A DNA stretch of 64,000 bases from Paenibacillus_S sp043945595 (GTDB lineage: Bacteria; Bacillota; Bacilli; Paenibacillales; NBRC-103111), in NCBI RefSeq assembly GCF_043945595.1, contig NZ_JBIFNP010000001.1:2666001-2730000 (forward strand), in the 5' to 3' direction. Position numbers and translations under genes: made by a program. The notes beneath the pieces were generated by a model that was not told the DNA's origin, ran no database searches, and worked only from the letters and a program-made list of their open reading frames with translations. Below are positions 1-9,953 of the stretch, in pieces. Within the stretch, counting starts at the first letter, position 1. Each line of letters begins with the position of its first letter.

Positions 1-57
1 TTTTTCCAAAACCGTCGTGTATAATTGGAAAGGAGAGAGGTAAAGAGGAGAAAGAGC

Positions 58-543
58 ATGCAAACAACGGAGCTTTCCAAGCAGTGGATATTCAAAAATT
101 TCATTCAGCTTGTCAGCCAGCAGGAGGTAAGAGAGAGCAAGTTTGCAATCCGGGTACGCGAGGAAATGCAGAACCTGGAAGCGCAATTTGGAGAGAACAT
201 AGATCTTACTTTGTCTGAAATTCATTTAATTGCATGCATTGGGGACTTTTCGCCGATTAATGTCACTTCCATTTCCGAAAAAACGGGTTTAACCAAAGGC
301 TCGATTACGCGAATCAGTAAAAGGCTGCTGCAGCTTAAATTAATAAAAAGACAGCAGATCAATGATAACAAGAAGGAAGTTTATTATAGCCTGACCCCGA
401 ACGGCCACAAAGTGCATAAGATTCATAACCGCTTACACCATGAAGTCGAGGAGCGATTTATGAGGTTTCTGGATAAGTATACGACAGAGCAGCTGGCTTT
501 TGCCCGAACGCTCATGCAGGATTTGGCGGAGTGGGATTATTAA
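58..543 (+). CDS. MarR-family transcriptional regulator
   Basis: A 161-residue DNA-binding protein of the MarR type. The centre (about residues 45-115) reads as a winged helix: a helix with SEIHLIACIG, the recognition helix around SEKTGLTKGSITRISKRL, and a wing with an acidic/basic turn before VYYSLTPNGHK. An in-frame TTG lies 33 bases upstream, but the ATG at 58 has GAGGAG at a good distance, so I chose it. A strong terminator follows at once, so the gene is probably transcribed alone. The effector and target genes cannot be read from the sequence. The family call is firm; a role in stress or drug response would be guesswork. Confidence 0.88.
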   Translation: MQTTELSKQWIFKNFIQLVSQQEVRESKFAIRVREEMQNLEAQFGENIDLTLSEIHLIACIGDFSPINVTSISEKTGLTKGSITRISKRLLQLKLIKRQQINDNKKEVYYSLTPNGHKVHKIHNRLHHEVEERFMRFLDKYTTEQLAFARTLMQDLAEWDY

Positions 544-549
544 ACAAGG

Positions 550-579
550 AAGCATCTTCTTAAACGAAGGTGCTTTTTT
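550..579 (+). terminator. Rho-independent terminator after the MarR gene
   Basis: An inverted repeat (AGCATCTTC / GAAGGTGCT) is followed by a run of six T. It lies just after the stop codon at 541-543. The rest of the gap to the diguanylate cyclase gene, about 580-716, shows no further gene or clear promoter. Confidence 0.85.
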
Positions 580-716
580 GATTTGATGGGCAAGAACGGC
601 CGGGACACACCGTAAAAAAGAGCTGCTAAAATATTTTTGCAGGCTCGCTTCATAAAACAAGGAAAACCGCGAAAAATGTCGAATTGAAATGGATTCGGAT
701 TGTAACGGGGTGTCGC

Positions 717-2300
717 ATGTGTATGAATAATAGTAACAAAAAGAAAATAAGCTTAACCGTACTCTTAACGGGACTGGTAGCTATCGCTGTCACTCTAACC
801 ATAGGGATCACTTTATTTACTTCCTACCAATCTGAAAAGCTTACTTTAATAGACACCACCTTAACCATGAATTATTCGAATGCCGAGGATATCAGCGTTA
901 CCATTGATTCTTTATTTAAATCGATGAGGAAAACGCTTCAATCTACCTCCATGTACTTTACCAAACATATGGACGACCCCGAGCAGCTTCAGGAATATTT
1001 GGATTTATCCCGTAGAAGCAGCGGTTATTTCAACTCTATTTTTAGGATTGATGAAAACGGAGAGCTTCTGGAGCTTTCTCCGCAATCAATTCAAATGACA
1101 GGCCAATTTCTTAGTTCCGATGCGATTAAGGACGCTCTGACGACGCATAGCCCCTCTATTTCTCCTCCTTATATTGCAGCGACCGGGAGACTGATTCTTT
1201 TAATGAGCGAGCCCGTTTACGATAGTCATAATGTATATAGAGGACTTATTGGCGGCGTCATTTACCTGCAAGAGGACAATGTGTTAAATTCCATTCTCAG
1301 GAATAATAAGGTGGACGGCTTAGGCTCCTATTATTATGTAGTCGGTCCCACGGGCCGATTGCTGTACCATCCCGATAAAAGCCGGCTCGGAGATGATGCC
1401 AGCTCCAACAGAGTGATCGACAAGCTCATCCATTCCAAAAACGGAAAAGAAATCGTCGTCAATACGAAAGGGATCGTGAATTTGGCGGGCTATGTGGTTG
1501 TCCCGGATATTGGGTGGGGGGTCGTGTCACAAACGCCTATCACGACGGTCTACCAGGAGCTGAATCAGCATATAAGCAAGCTTGTCCTTTATACGCTGCC
1601 TCCCGCGCTCTTGTTGATGGTACTGGCTATCGTTCTGGCCCGAAAATTGGCGAAGCCTTTCGTTTCGCTGTCCAATGTGGTTGATTTATTTAGCAAAAGC
1701 GGGAAGATGGCTCCGCTGCACAGCGGAAACCATTGGAACAGGGAAGCGGATATTTTAACCAAAACGATCATGACAGCCATTCATAAGATGAAGGAACAAA
1801 CCGAACAATTGTCCGAAGCGGCATTGACCGATTCGCTTACCGGTTTGAAAAATCGCAGAGCCATGGAGTCTGTTATGCAAAAATGGATTCATGACGGCGT
1901 AAAATATGCAATCATCCTTCTGGATATTGATCATTTCAAAGCGGTGAATGACACGCATGGACATCAGATCGGCGACGAAGTGATCCATCATGTCGTCCGA
2001 GTCATGATCTCATCCGCCTGCGACCGCGATATTTGCTGCCGGCTCGGAGGGGAGGAATTCGTCGTTCTCTTGCCGGAAATGAGTGCCGGGGAAGCATTCA
2101 CCATTGCGGAACGTATTCGAACAACGTTAGAAAATACGGTCAGCCCTACAGGCAAGCAGGTTACGGCCTCGATGGGAATATCCGAGAGTGTTTCCCCAAC
2201 CGATTCACCCTCGTACTTACTGCATCTTGCAGACCTCTCTCTGTACGAAGCAAAGAAAGCCGGGAGGAATAAAACGATGGTTTCGCGGCAAGCGCAATAG
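717..2300 (+). CDS. Membrane-bound diguanylate cyclase (dCache-like sensor + GGDEF)
   Basis: About 527 residues. Order: a short cytoplasmic tip, membrane helix near 10-32, a large extracytoplasmic sensor region of double-Cache type (to about 285), a second helix near 290-308, a HAMP-like linker, then a GGDEF domain. The active-site motif is GGEEF at residues 444-448, so it should condense two GTP to cyclic di-GMP. The product-inhibition site six residues upstream, normally RxxD, reads CDRD, so feedback inhibition may be weak. The ATG at 717 has GGGG six bases upstream; a second ATG at 723 is possible. Terminators lie on both sides, so it is likely monocistronic. The ligand of the sensor is unknown. 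Confidence 0.88.
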   Translation: MCMNNSNKKKISLTVLLTGLVAIAVTLTIGITLFTSYQSEKLTLIDTTLTMNYSNAEDISVTIDSLFKSMRKTLQSTSMYFTKHMDDPEQLQEYLDLSRRSSGYFNSIFRIDENGELLELSPQSIQMTGQFLSSDAIKDALTTHSPSISPPYIAATGRLILLMSEPVYDSHNVYRGLIGGVIYLQEDNVLNSILRNNKVDGLGSYYYVVGPTGRLLYHPDKSRLGDDASSNRVIDKLIHSKNGKEIVVNTKGIVNLAGYVVVPDIGWGVVSQTPITTVYQELNQHISKLVLYTLPPALLLMVLAIVLARKLAKPFVSLSNVVDLFSKSGKMAPLHSGNHWNREADILTKTIMTAIHKMKEQTEQLSEAALTDSLTGLKNRRAMESVMQKWIHDGVKYAIILLDIDHFKAVNDTHGHQIGDEVIHHVVRVMISSACDRDICCRLGGEEFVVLLPEMSAGEAFTIAERIRTTLENTVSPTGKQVTASMGISESVSPTDSPSYLLHLADLSLYEAKKAGRNKTMVSRQAQ

Positions 2301-2397
2301 CTTGAACGGAGCCGCCGGTGCCGGGATAAAAAAATCGTTTCCTGCGGAACGAGGCAGGTTGCGGCGAAGGTATGCGAAGAAAAGAAGATCTGAATGA

Positions 2398-2422
2398 AGC
2401 TGCGTGCAGAACGCGGCTTTTT
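2398..2422 (+). terminator. Terminator after the diguanylate cyclase gene
   Basis: A stem built from GCTGCGT and ACGCGGC with a short loop is followed by TTTTT. It lies about 100 bases after the stop codon. Confidence 0.75.
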
Positions 2423-2472
2423 CGTATTATTAGGCTAGCTGGAAATATAAAGAAAGAATTGAACAGTCGCTA

Positions 2473-2523
2473 TTGACTCAATACGATATATCGTATTATT
2501 ATGTTGTTGTAACGATATATCGT
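2473..2523 (+). promoter_or_regulatory. padR promoter with two palindromic operators
   Basis: A -35 box TTGACT (2473-2478) and a -10 box TATTAT (2497-2502) are spaced by 18 bases. A perfect 16-base palindrome ATACGATATATCGTAT (2481-2496) fills the spacer. A second copy of the 12-base core ACGATATATCGT (2512-2523) lies 29 bases further on, over the expected transcript start and close to the ribosome site. Two identical dyads placed like this point to autorepression by the PadR protein encoded directly downstream, and so to control of the exporter operon. Confidence 0.82.
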
Positions 2524-2540
2524 ATTGGAGGATGATTCGA

Positions 2541-3257
2541 TTGAAATTTAACCATTACCGGAAGAGCTATCAAGGATGGCGGCGGTTTAGCGGTAAGGAT
2601 GAAGGCTTTCTGGAACTATTCTCGCGGCATCATCGCGGCGGTTCGCGAGAAGGCTTTGGCGGACGGGGAGAAGGAAAACGCCGGTTTTTCGAGCGGGGGG
2701 AATTTAAATTTGCTCTTCTTGAGCTTCTCGCTACCGGACCTATGCACGGTTACCAGCTGATTAAAGCGATGGAAGAGAAGACAGGCGGATTGTATACTCC
2801 AAGCGCCGGTTCGGTTTATCCCAACCTGCAGCTGCTCGAGGAGCTGAACCTGATCGGGTTTAGTGAAGAAGACGGCAAGAAGCTCTACCACATTACGGAT
2901 GAGGGGAAGGAGCATCTGCGCCAAAGAGAAAAAGCGGACCCGGAACGATCGGAGAATCGGTGGGAGCGCCGCGGCCGGCATGGACAATCCGGGAGGCACG
3001 GCAAGCACGAATTACGCGAGTTCATGAAGGAGTGGTCCGAACTCATTTATTTGATGGCGGGATCGGCCAAAGCGGCGCAGGAGAATCCTTCTTCCAGGCA
3101 GGCCAAAGAGTTCCAGGAGCTCATGACCAAGCTTCAGGACGATCTGAAGAAAATAGGGGATTCGACTTCGGCTCCGGCTTCCGCTGCTGCAGATGAATCC
3201 GTTACGCCGCCGCTCAAGGAGAATCCTTTAACGGAAGACCAGAGGGCTGGCGAATAA
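2541..3257 (+). CDS. PadR-family regulator with a basic Gly/His/Arg-rich N-terminal arm
   Basis: About 238 residues. A glycine- and arginine-rich arm (about residues 1-55, including an RHHRGG stretch) precedes a PadR winged helix: FALLELLATGPMHGYQLIKAM, then the wing around YTPSAGSVYPNLQLLEEL. The tail is a helical, probably dimerising part. The layout resembles YqjI, where the arm senses metal, but this arm has no cysteines. The GGAGG at 2527-2531 touches the ATG at 2532 and is nine bases from the TTG at 2541, so I prefer TTG. It lies 41 bases ahead of a two-gene ABC exporter. The likely role is a ligand-responsive repressor of itself and that exporter. Confidence 0.87.
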   Translation: MKFNHYRKSYQGWRRFSGKDEGFLELFSRHHRGGSREGFGGRGEGKRRFFERGEFKFALLELLATGPMHGYQLIKAMEEKTGGLYTPSAGSVYPNLQLLEELNLIGFSEEDGKKLYHITDEGKEHLRQREKADPERSENRWERRGRHGQSGRHGKHELREFMKEWSELIYLMAGSAKAAQENPSSRQAKEFQELMTKLQDDLKKIGDSTSAPASAAADESVTPPLKENPLTEDQRAGE

Positions 3258-3298
3258 GTGCCGACATTTAATAACCCGGGCAGAGGAAGTGATGGTTT

Positions 3299-5054
3299 TT
3301 GAAGTCGAGCGGCATATTGAAACCATTTGTGGGAGAGTCTTGGCGCATCTATGTCTCGTCCTTCGTATTCCATACGGCCGCCAGTATCGTGTTTGCTTGC
3401 TTTCCGATGGTGCTCGGCCATTTCACCGGACCGGCTGCAGGCCGGTGAACTGACGGAGCACGATATCGTTCGATACAGTCTGCTGCTGCTGGCGATCGGG
3501 GCGGGCAACGTGCTTATCGGCGGATATGGTCATTATCTGATTATGTATGTCGGCAGACGGTTCGAATACGTGACCCGCCGCAGGCTGTTTACGCATTTCT
3601 CGGGGCTGAGCGAGCATTTCTATTCACGCAACGGCGTGGGGAAGATGCTGAGCTACTTCATGAACGACGTTACCGGAGTCAGGGAGTCCATCTCAATGGG
3701 CGTGAACCAGACGATGGCGGCAGCCCTGCTCTTGTTTTCCTGCATAGGCGCGATGATCCTGAGCGGGATTTCGCTCTATCTTATCGCAGCTTCTATCGTG
3801 CCTCTGTTTCTGATTCCCTGGATTGTGACACGCTTCGGTCCGGTCATTCGCAAACGGTCGCTGAAAGTCCAGGAGGCGCTGGGAGCCATGACGGAAACGG
3901 CTGAGGAGCAGTTCGGCGGCATACGGGTTACGAAAAAATTCGCCGTCGAGCCTATTATGGTCGAGCGGTTCGGTTCTTACGTCGACCGAATCCGCGACCA
4001 TCAGCTGTCGCTTGTCCGCATATCCTCGATTTTCCAAGCGCTGGTGCCTTTTCTCGGGGCTATGTCCCTGGTCGTTTCACTGGCGCTCGGCGGTTACTTG
4101 ACCGTTAATGGAACGATCACGCTGGGCAATTTCGTGGCACTAACGCTGTACATCCGCATGCTGATGAACCCGCTGCAGCTGATCGGCAACGTGATCAATA
4201 CCGTGCAGCGTTCGCGGGCGTCCTTGCAGCGCCTGAACGAATTGATTGCAGTCCCGCCGGATATTGTAGAAGCCGAGCATGCAGTAAGTATCGAGCCTGA
4301 GCAGGCTGCAGTTCACATACAAGGGCTCACCTTTACCTATCCGGAGGCGCCTCAGCCTGCACTGCGGGATATTGACCTGTTCATCAAGCCCGGCGCGACG
4401 ATCGGCATCGTCGGACGAACCGGAAGCGGCAAGACGACGCTGGTTAAGCTGCTGCTTCGTACATATGAACCTCCCGAAGGGGCGATTCGCATCGGCGGGA
4501 CGGATATCCGCGGTCTGACGCTGGAGAGCTTGCGCAGCCAAATGGCCTATGTGCCGCAGGACGGCTTCCTGTTCAGCACAACGATTCGCGAGAATATCGC
4601 TTTCTCCAGCCGGGGAGCCGGCCAGGAAACGATCGAGACCGCTGCCAGACAGGCGCGGATCTACGATAATATCGCCGCCTTCCCTGACCGTTTCGAGACG
4701 AAGCTGGGGGAGAGAGGCATTACGCTGTCCGGAGGACAGCGGCAGCGAACGAGCTTGGCGCGCGGTCTCATGAAGCAAGCGCCGCTGCTGATCCTGGACG
4801 ACAGCGTCAGCGCTGTCGACGCGGTTACCGAGAACGAGATACTCCAGACCATTCAGGAGGAGCGGCGCGGCAAGACCACGATCATCATCGCGCACCGGAT
4901 CAGTGCCCTGAAGCACGCGGATCTTATCGTCGTCATGGAGGGCGGACGAATCCTACAGCGCGGTAAGCATGAGGAGCTGCTCGCCGAACCGGGGCTGTAT
5001 GCTACGCTCCATTCGATTCAAGAGGAGGGAAGTCGGGATGCGCCAGACCATTAA
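3299..5054 (+). pseudogene. ABC exporter half-transporter, BmrC/YheI-like (one frameshift)
   Basis: A fused membrane plus ATPase exporter subunit. The true N-terminus starts at the TTG at 3299 (MKSSGILKPFVGESW) with AGGAAG upstream. That frame hits a stop at 3446 while the rest continues in the next frame. Removing one base near 3428 gives FTDRLQAGELTEHD and a full-length protein of 584 residues. The ATPase half has Walker A (GRTGSGKTT), the signature LSGGQ and Walker B ending LILDD, with Asp where the catalytic Glu should be. This degenerate site is typical of the BmrC-type partner in heterodimeric multidrug exporters. It overlaps the next gene by 17 bases. The break falls on a GGACC site, so it may be a sequencing error rather than a dead gene. 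Confidence 0.85.
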
Positions 5055-6878
5055 CAACTGGCAGATGGATCAGAAAACGGATACCGGCAAGCAGCCGAAG
5101 CCCCGGTATCGGTCCGCCTTCCGAATCCTTGGCTCCTATGCTCGAACACACCGCATCACCTTTGCCTTGGCTGCGGTTTGCACCGTTATCACCGTCGCGG
5201 CCGAGCTGTTCCAGCCTTATTTGGTCAAAATCGCGATCGATGACCATCTGATGGCAGGAAATAACGAATATGGCAGTTTAATTACGATATGCCTTATTTA
5301 TTGTGGACTGTCGTTATCCGGCTTGATATTCACTTACCTGCAGAACAATTTACTGCAGTTTGCCGGACAGAGCATTGTCGCCAAAATACGCAAGCAGCTG
5401 TTCGAGCATATAATGAAGCTCTCGATGTCTTATTTCGATAAGACCACGAGCGGCAGCCTGATAACGCATGTCTCCAGCGATACCGAGGCGCTGAATCAGT
5501 TTTTTAACCAAGTACTGCTGACACTGCTTCGCGATGGTCTTACTGTAATCTTCATTCTCGTCATGATGTTTCAGCTCGACGTTACGCTTGGTACCTATTG
5601 CTTAGTACTGCTGCCGCTGATTGCGTTTATCGCGATTGCTTTCCGTTCCTATATGCGCATTACATACCAGATGGCCCGCACGCGGCTTTCCCGTCTTGTG
5701 GCATTTGTGGCCGAGAATCTGTCTGGGATGAACCTCATTCAAGTGTTCCAGCAGCAGAAGGCGCAGGCGGAGCAGTTCAAAGAACGGAATGACGCCTATT
5801 TCAAGGCTAACATTCGCGAAATTCGTACCGTCGTTCTCTTCAGCCGTTCGTTCGATTTGCTGAGCAACCTTATGATTGCGCTCATCGTATCGGACCGGCG
5901 GCAGAGCGGTGCTCGACCACGCCCTTGCATTTGGTGTTCTATATGCGTTCATTACGTATATTAGACAGTTTTTCCAGCCCATTAACGCTATCACGCAGCA
6001 GTGGAATATGCTGCAGTCCGCTACCGTCGCAGTCAATCGAATCTGGAGCGTCTTCGATACCCGTCCCGAAATCGATGAACCGTCCGGCGGCGCACCGGGT
6101 CGATCGGTATTCGGTGCAGGGGAATATCGATTTCAATCAGATTACCTTCGGTTATGAAAAGGGATCGCCGGTCATTCGAGATCTTGACCTTCATATCCGT
6201 TCAGGCGAAATGATCGGGATAGTCGGCACCACCGGTGCAGGCAAAAGCTCGCTTATTAGCCTGCTGTGCCGGTTCTATGATGTGCAGGAAGGCGGCATCC
6301 TCATTGACGGCACAGATATCCGCGATATTCCGCAGGCCCAATTACACCGGATCGTCGGTCTCGTCCAGCAGGAGCCTTACCTGTATGCAGGAAGCATTCT
6401 CGATAATATCCGGATGTTCGACGAGACGATTTCCCGCGATGCGGTCATCCAGGCGTGCGAATTCGTTGGCGCCGATCCGCTGATCCGGCGTATGAATGAC
6501 GGCTACGATACGAGGCTGTCCGAGAGAGGCAGCGGATTGTCCGCAGGGGAGCGTCAGCTTTTATCCTTCGCGCGCATTATCGTCTTCCGCCCGCGGATTC
6601 TGATTCTGGATGAGGCTACCGCCAATCTGGACTCTCAGACAGAGCAGCTGATTCAGCAGGCGCTGCAGGTGGTATCCCAGGGGCGGACGACGATCGTTAT
6701 CGCGCATCGGTTATCCACGATCATGCAGGCAGACCGGATACTGGTTATGCGCCAGGGCGCAATTGTCGAAGAAGGAACGCACCAGGAGCTGCTTCAGCGT
6801 CAGGGCTGCTATGAGGAATTGTTCCGTCATTCCCAAGGAAAGATGAAGCGGAGCGGGGCGCAAGCGATCCCGGGCTAA
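5038..6878 (+). pseudogene. ABC exporter half-transporter, BmrD/YheH-like (two frameshifts)
   Basis: The partner of the preceding exporter subunit. The start is ATG 5038 with AGAGGAGG upstream. The reading frame slips near 5890 (after MIALIV, resuming at TGGRAVLDHALAF) and again near 6090-6104 (after EPSGGAP, resuming at VDRYSVQG). Removing one base at each gives 612 residues, the normal size. It has six membrane helices, Walker A (GTTGAGKSS), the variant signature LSAGE and Walker B LILDEATANLD with an intact catalytic Glu. The pair thus has one canonical and one degenerate site, as in BmrCD. Likely job: export of drugs or lipophilic compounds. The first break is on GGACC; the second is less clear. 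Confidence 0.85.
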
Positions 6879-7299
6879 CCGGCGGCTCGGGGTTGTTGAT
6901 TCGCTGGGAACTCGCTGAGGATGGTTCAGCGCGCGCCTATCTCAGGCACGCGTTGCGGCGCTGCGCGGCGGTCAGTCGGATTGGAGAAGCTCGGAGTATA
7001 AAGCTAGCGCGGTAAAGGGGCAGCTCCTGTAGGAAGTTACGGATAAAAAATTTACAATCGGAGAACGTATAGATGAGCCGCCGGCTTGAGGCTTCAACAT
7101 GGCGCTTGATAACGATCATTGATAGGCTCTATTCCTTCTTTCTGTTAGGGTCAAAACTTGACTGCTCCTATTCGAAGGGTCTCTATCTGGAGATAGAGGC
7201 TTTTTTTGAATTTCTATCTTTAGCTAGTCGAAACACTACGGCATTACTCGCTAAGATAGGTGCAGGATCGTTTTGAAATTCAAAAGGAGTGGAGCAAAC
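6879..7299. other. 420-base stretch without a recognised gene
   Basis: It holds a 36-codon open stretch ending in WRSSEYKASAVKGQLL at about 6920-7032 that I cannot place, possibly a gene remnant. It also holds a terminator at 7181-7207 and a second stem (CTATCTTTAGC / GCTAAGATAG, 7218-7259) shortly before the CcdC-like gene. I see no convincing protein in it. Confidence 0.5.
7181..7207 (+). terminator. Rho-independent terminator
   Basis: A perfect eight-base stem, CTCTATCT / AGATAGAG, with an almost absent loop is followed by seven T. It separates the exporter region from the CcdC-like gene. Confidence 0.8.
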
Positions 7300-7830
7300 A
7301 TGAATATATCGTTTAATAATATCCTTATCATAGCTCTTGTTGCTTTAATTATGATCCGGTGGATTCGAGGGAATGTAGGATGGCAGCAGCTGCGGCCGGG
7401 CAAAATCGTACTCAAGATGATAACATTCCTGATCGTCGGCTTAGCCTTTTTTGCACTGGGCATTTTTCACCCGGCCAGCTTGATCTCCAATCTGGCGGGA
7501 ATCGTTATTGGCGTCATTCTTGCAAATTATGGACTTGCCAAGACGGACTTCGAGCAGCGAGATCGAAGCTGGCACTTTCGTCCGAATACCTGGATCGGGA
7601 CCGGCGTCATGATTCTTTTCTTCCTGCGCGTTATTTCCCGGGCGTATACATTTTACGCTAACGGCGGATTGAATACTGTGCAGACAGCATCAGGCCATGA
7701 TTTCTACAGTATCGGCTCGACTATCGGAATGTCGTGGACTTCCGGCTTGACGTTAATCACATTTACCTATTACGTTGTTTATTATGTCAAAGTTTTGCTG
7801 AAGCAGCGGCAGGGACGAATCAGAGAATAA
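7300..7830 (+). CDS. CcdC/DUF1453-like integral membrane protein
   Basis: A 176-residue protein with about four to five hydrophobic helices (near 5-18, 38-58, 60-80, 104-120 and 143-165). The spacing and the cytoplasmic loop with DFEQRDRSWHFRPN recall the CcdC/DUF1453 family of Bacillus, which sits beside cytochrome c maturation genes there but has no proven activity. AAGGAGTGGAG at the right distance selects the ATG at 7300 over an upstream TTG. It is followed after 22 bases by a damaged sensor-kinase gene, so it may once have been part of a signalling operon. The function is unknown. Confidence 0.65.
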   Translation: MNISFNNILIIALVALIMIRWIRGNVGWQQLRPGKIVLKMITFLIVGLAFFALGIFHPASLISNLAGIVIGVILANYGLAKTDFEQRDRSWHFRPNTWIGTGVMILFFLRVISRAYTFYANGGLNTVQTASGHDFYSIGSTIGMSWTSGLTLITFTYYVVYYVKVLLKQRQGRIRE

Positions 7831-7852
7831 ACAACCGTTCTTAAAGTTAGGG

Positions 7853-8224
7853 ATGATAAAGGTGTCGCTTCAAAATAACAACAGCCGGTCCAGCCTAAGA
7901 AAAATAATGAGTGTGGTTATCCTCCTGCTGCTCATGTATATGAATCAATTATTTACAGGCCCCACACCCAAAGCCGTTTTAAGCCTATGGATTTGGTGCT
8001 CGTATTCCATCATCTTGTTTATCCCCAAACGGTTATGGACCCAGCCTCGTTTAATCCTTGCTTTTATTACAATCATAGCGCTGGAATCGCATCAGCAGAT
8101 AAAGGAAGGCTTTGGTTTAAGCGTGATGAAGGCGAGACTGGAAGAGCGTGGCGGGGAGCTCCGCTATGCCATTGCCGAACCGAACGGTTTCGAAATTGTA
8201 GCGGAGATCGGGATGGAAATGTGA
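7853..8224 (+). pseudogene. Remnant of a membrane histidine kinase (middle deleted)
   Basis: A 123-residue open frame that joins two ends of one protein. The first 80 or so residues are membrane helices (MSVVILLLLMYM, and later LILAFITIIAL). The last 40 read as the end of a NarL/DesK-type kinase ATPase domain, GFGLSVMKARLEERGG followed by a beta strand. The dimerisation/His box and most of the ATP-binding domain are missing, so it cannot be a working kinase. The join is near ESHQQIKEGFG. No partner response regulator is present. It fits the wider pattern here of genes with both ends kept and the centre lost. Confidence 0.7.
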
Positions 8225-8331
8225 TATAGTTAGGGTCTGTATGATCAATTGGATACGCTAGAGAGGAAGCTGGGAGGCGGGATTGCCTAGGCGTATGTTC
8301 TTGTATTTACAAATAATTTAGCTCCCGAGTA

Positions 8332-8360
8332 TTGACAGGAATAACTGTAAATATTATTGT
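8332..8360 (+). promoter_or_regulatory. Promoter of the MFS exporter gene
   Basis: TTGACA (8332-8337) and TATTGT (8355-8360) are spaced by 17 bases, about 70 bases before the ATG. The -10 region lies between CTGT and ACAG half sites (CTGTAAAT ... TGTAACAG), a possible repressor site. The rest of the 8225-8427 gap shows no gene. Confidence 0.65.
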
Positions 8361-8427
8361 AACAGATAGCGAACGAATATAGTGTCGCATATAAAGAGTT
8401 TTTCGGGAGAGGGAAGGGGAATCGTGA

Positions 8428-9862
8428 ATGAAGCAATACAATACGCGAGCCATTATGGCATCGCTGCTTATCTGCGGCTTTATCGGTATGTTCAGCGAGA
8501 CAGCGCTCAACATTGCGATCAGTAATTTAATGGACGTGTTCGGCATTTCGGCTGCGACCGCGCAATGGTTAACGACAGGCTTTCTGCTGACGCTCGGCAT
8601 TCTCATGCCGATGACCGGGCTGCTCCTTCAATGGTTTACGACGAGACAGCTGTTCATCATCTCACTTACGAGCTCCATCATCGGCACATTGATCGCGGCG
8701 CTCGCACTCAATTTCGAAATGCTGATGGTTGCCCGGGTCCTGCAAGCGGCCGGCATGGGCCTGTTAATACCGCTCATGTTCAATACGATCCTTGTGGTCT
8801 ATCCGCCGGAGAAACGCGGAGCCGCAATGGGCTTCGTCGGTCTCGTCATTATGTTTGCGCCGGCAACGGGCCCTACCGTGGCAGGGCTTTTGATCGAATA
8901 TTTTACATGGCATTATATTTTCTGGCTGTCGCTGCCGTTTCTAATCATAGGTCTGCTGGTAGGACTCAAGTATTTGGAAAATGTGACGGAGCTGACGAAG
9001 CCGCGCATCGATCTGTTATCCGTCATATTGTCGACGATCGGTTTCGGCGGGGTTGTCTTCGGCTTCAGTAAAGCGGGCGAAGGCGAAGGCGGCTGGACCA
9101 GCGCAGTCGTCATTGCTTCGATCCTTATCGGGCTGGCGGGACTCGCCTTGTTCGTACTGAGACAAATCTTTATGCGGGAACCGATGATGAATTTGCGCGT
9201 CTTCAAGTACCCGATGTTTATCGTAGGTCTGCTGATGGTCCATCTCCTGTATGATGATCATCTTGTCGAGCATGATTATTTTGCCGATGTATCTGCAGAA
9301 CGGGATGAAGCTGTCCGCTTTCGCTGCAGGACTCATGCTGCTGCCGGGCAGCGCGCTGAATGGAATTCTGTCCCCCAAAATGGGGCGCTTATTTGATAAG
9401 TACGGGCCCAAATGGCTCGTCATTATCGGCCTGTTCATCGTCGCGTCTACGCTGTGGTTCTTCTCCGGCATCACGCTGGCGTCTTCCATCGCTTTCATTG
9501 TCGCCCTGCATATTGGTCTCATGGTCGGTATTTCGATGGTTTGGATGCCTGCGCAGACGAACGGCTTGAACCAGCTGCCGCCGGAGCTGTATCCGCATGG
9601 CACGGCGGTGATGAACACGCTGCAGCAGGTTGCAGGCGCAATCGGTACGGCAGTAGCGATCAGCATTCTGACCAAAGGCGTGGAGAGCTATCTGCATGCT
9701 TCTCCCGCACCGAACGAGCTGACCGAAGTGGCCAAGGCCATGACATTCGGCTCGCAAAATGTGTTCTTCTTCGCAATGATCGTCACCATTATCGGTCTGG
9801 CGATCGCATTCTTTATCCGCCGTGTTATTGTCACTCGCGCGGAAATGAATCCGATGCATTAA
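8428..9862 (+). pseudogene. MFS multidrug exporter, DHA2/EmrB type (one frameshift)
   Basis: A proton-driven exporter with many membrane helices. The N-terminal part has the family pattern TAAQWLTTGFLLTLGILMP; the first half then carries motif-C-like glycine and proline residues (APATGPTVAGLL). The frame runs from ATG 8428 to about 9235. It then shifts by one base and resumes at MMIILSSMIILPMYLQNG. Removing one base gives 477 residues, the usual size for 14-helix DHA2 proteins. The shift lies on GGTCC at 9237-9241. The gene has its own promoter and terminator. The substrate is unknown. Confidence 0.85.
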
Positions 9863-9873
9863 TAATCCCGGAA

Positions 9874-9898
9874 GGGGGCCTTAGGGCCCTCTTTTTTT
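9874..9898 (+). terminator. Terminator after the MFS gene
   Basis: A GC-rich stem (GGGGGCC / GGGCCCTC with one wobble) is followed by seven T, 12 bases after the stop codon. Confidence 0.85.
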
Positions 9899-9953
9899 GC
9901 CTTCTTTTAAATGCCCGCTTCCCGTTGGCACGGAGGACGGCCTCGCCTCATTT

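Noticed and set aside
3428..3446. Programmed ribosomal frameshifting in the exporter gene
   Set aside because: No slippery heptamer or downstream pseudoknot is visible, and the same type of break recurs in unrelated genes at GGWCC sites.
4140..4916. Long open frame on the minus strand inside the exporter gene
   Set aside because: It mirrors the ATPase-coding sequence, has no family features and no ribosome site; the same holds for the many other long antisense frames in GC-rich genes here.
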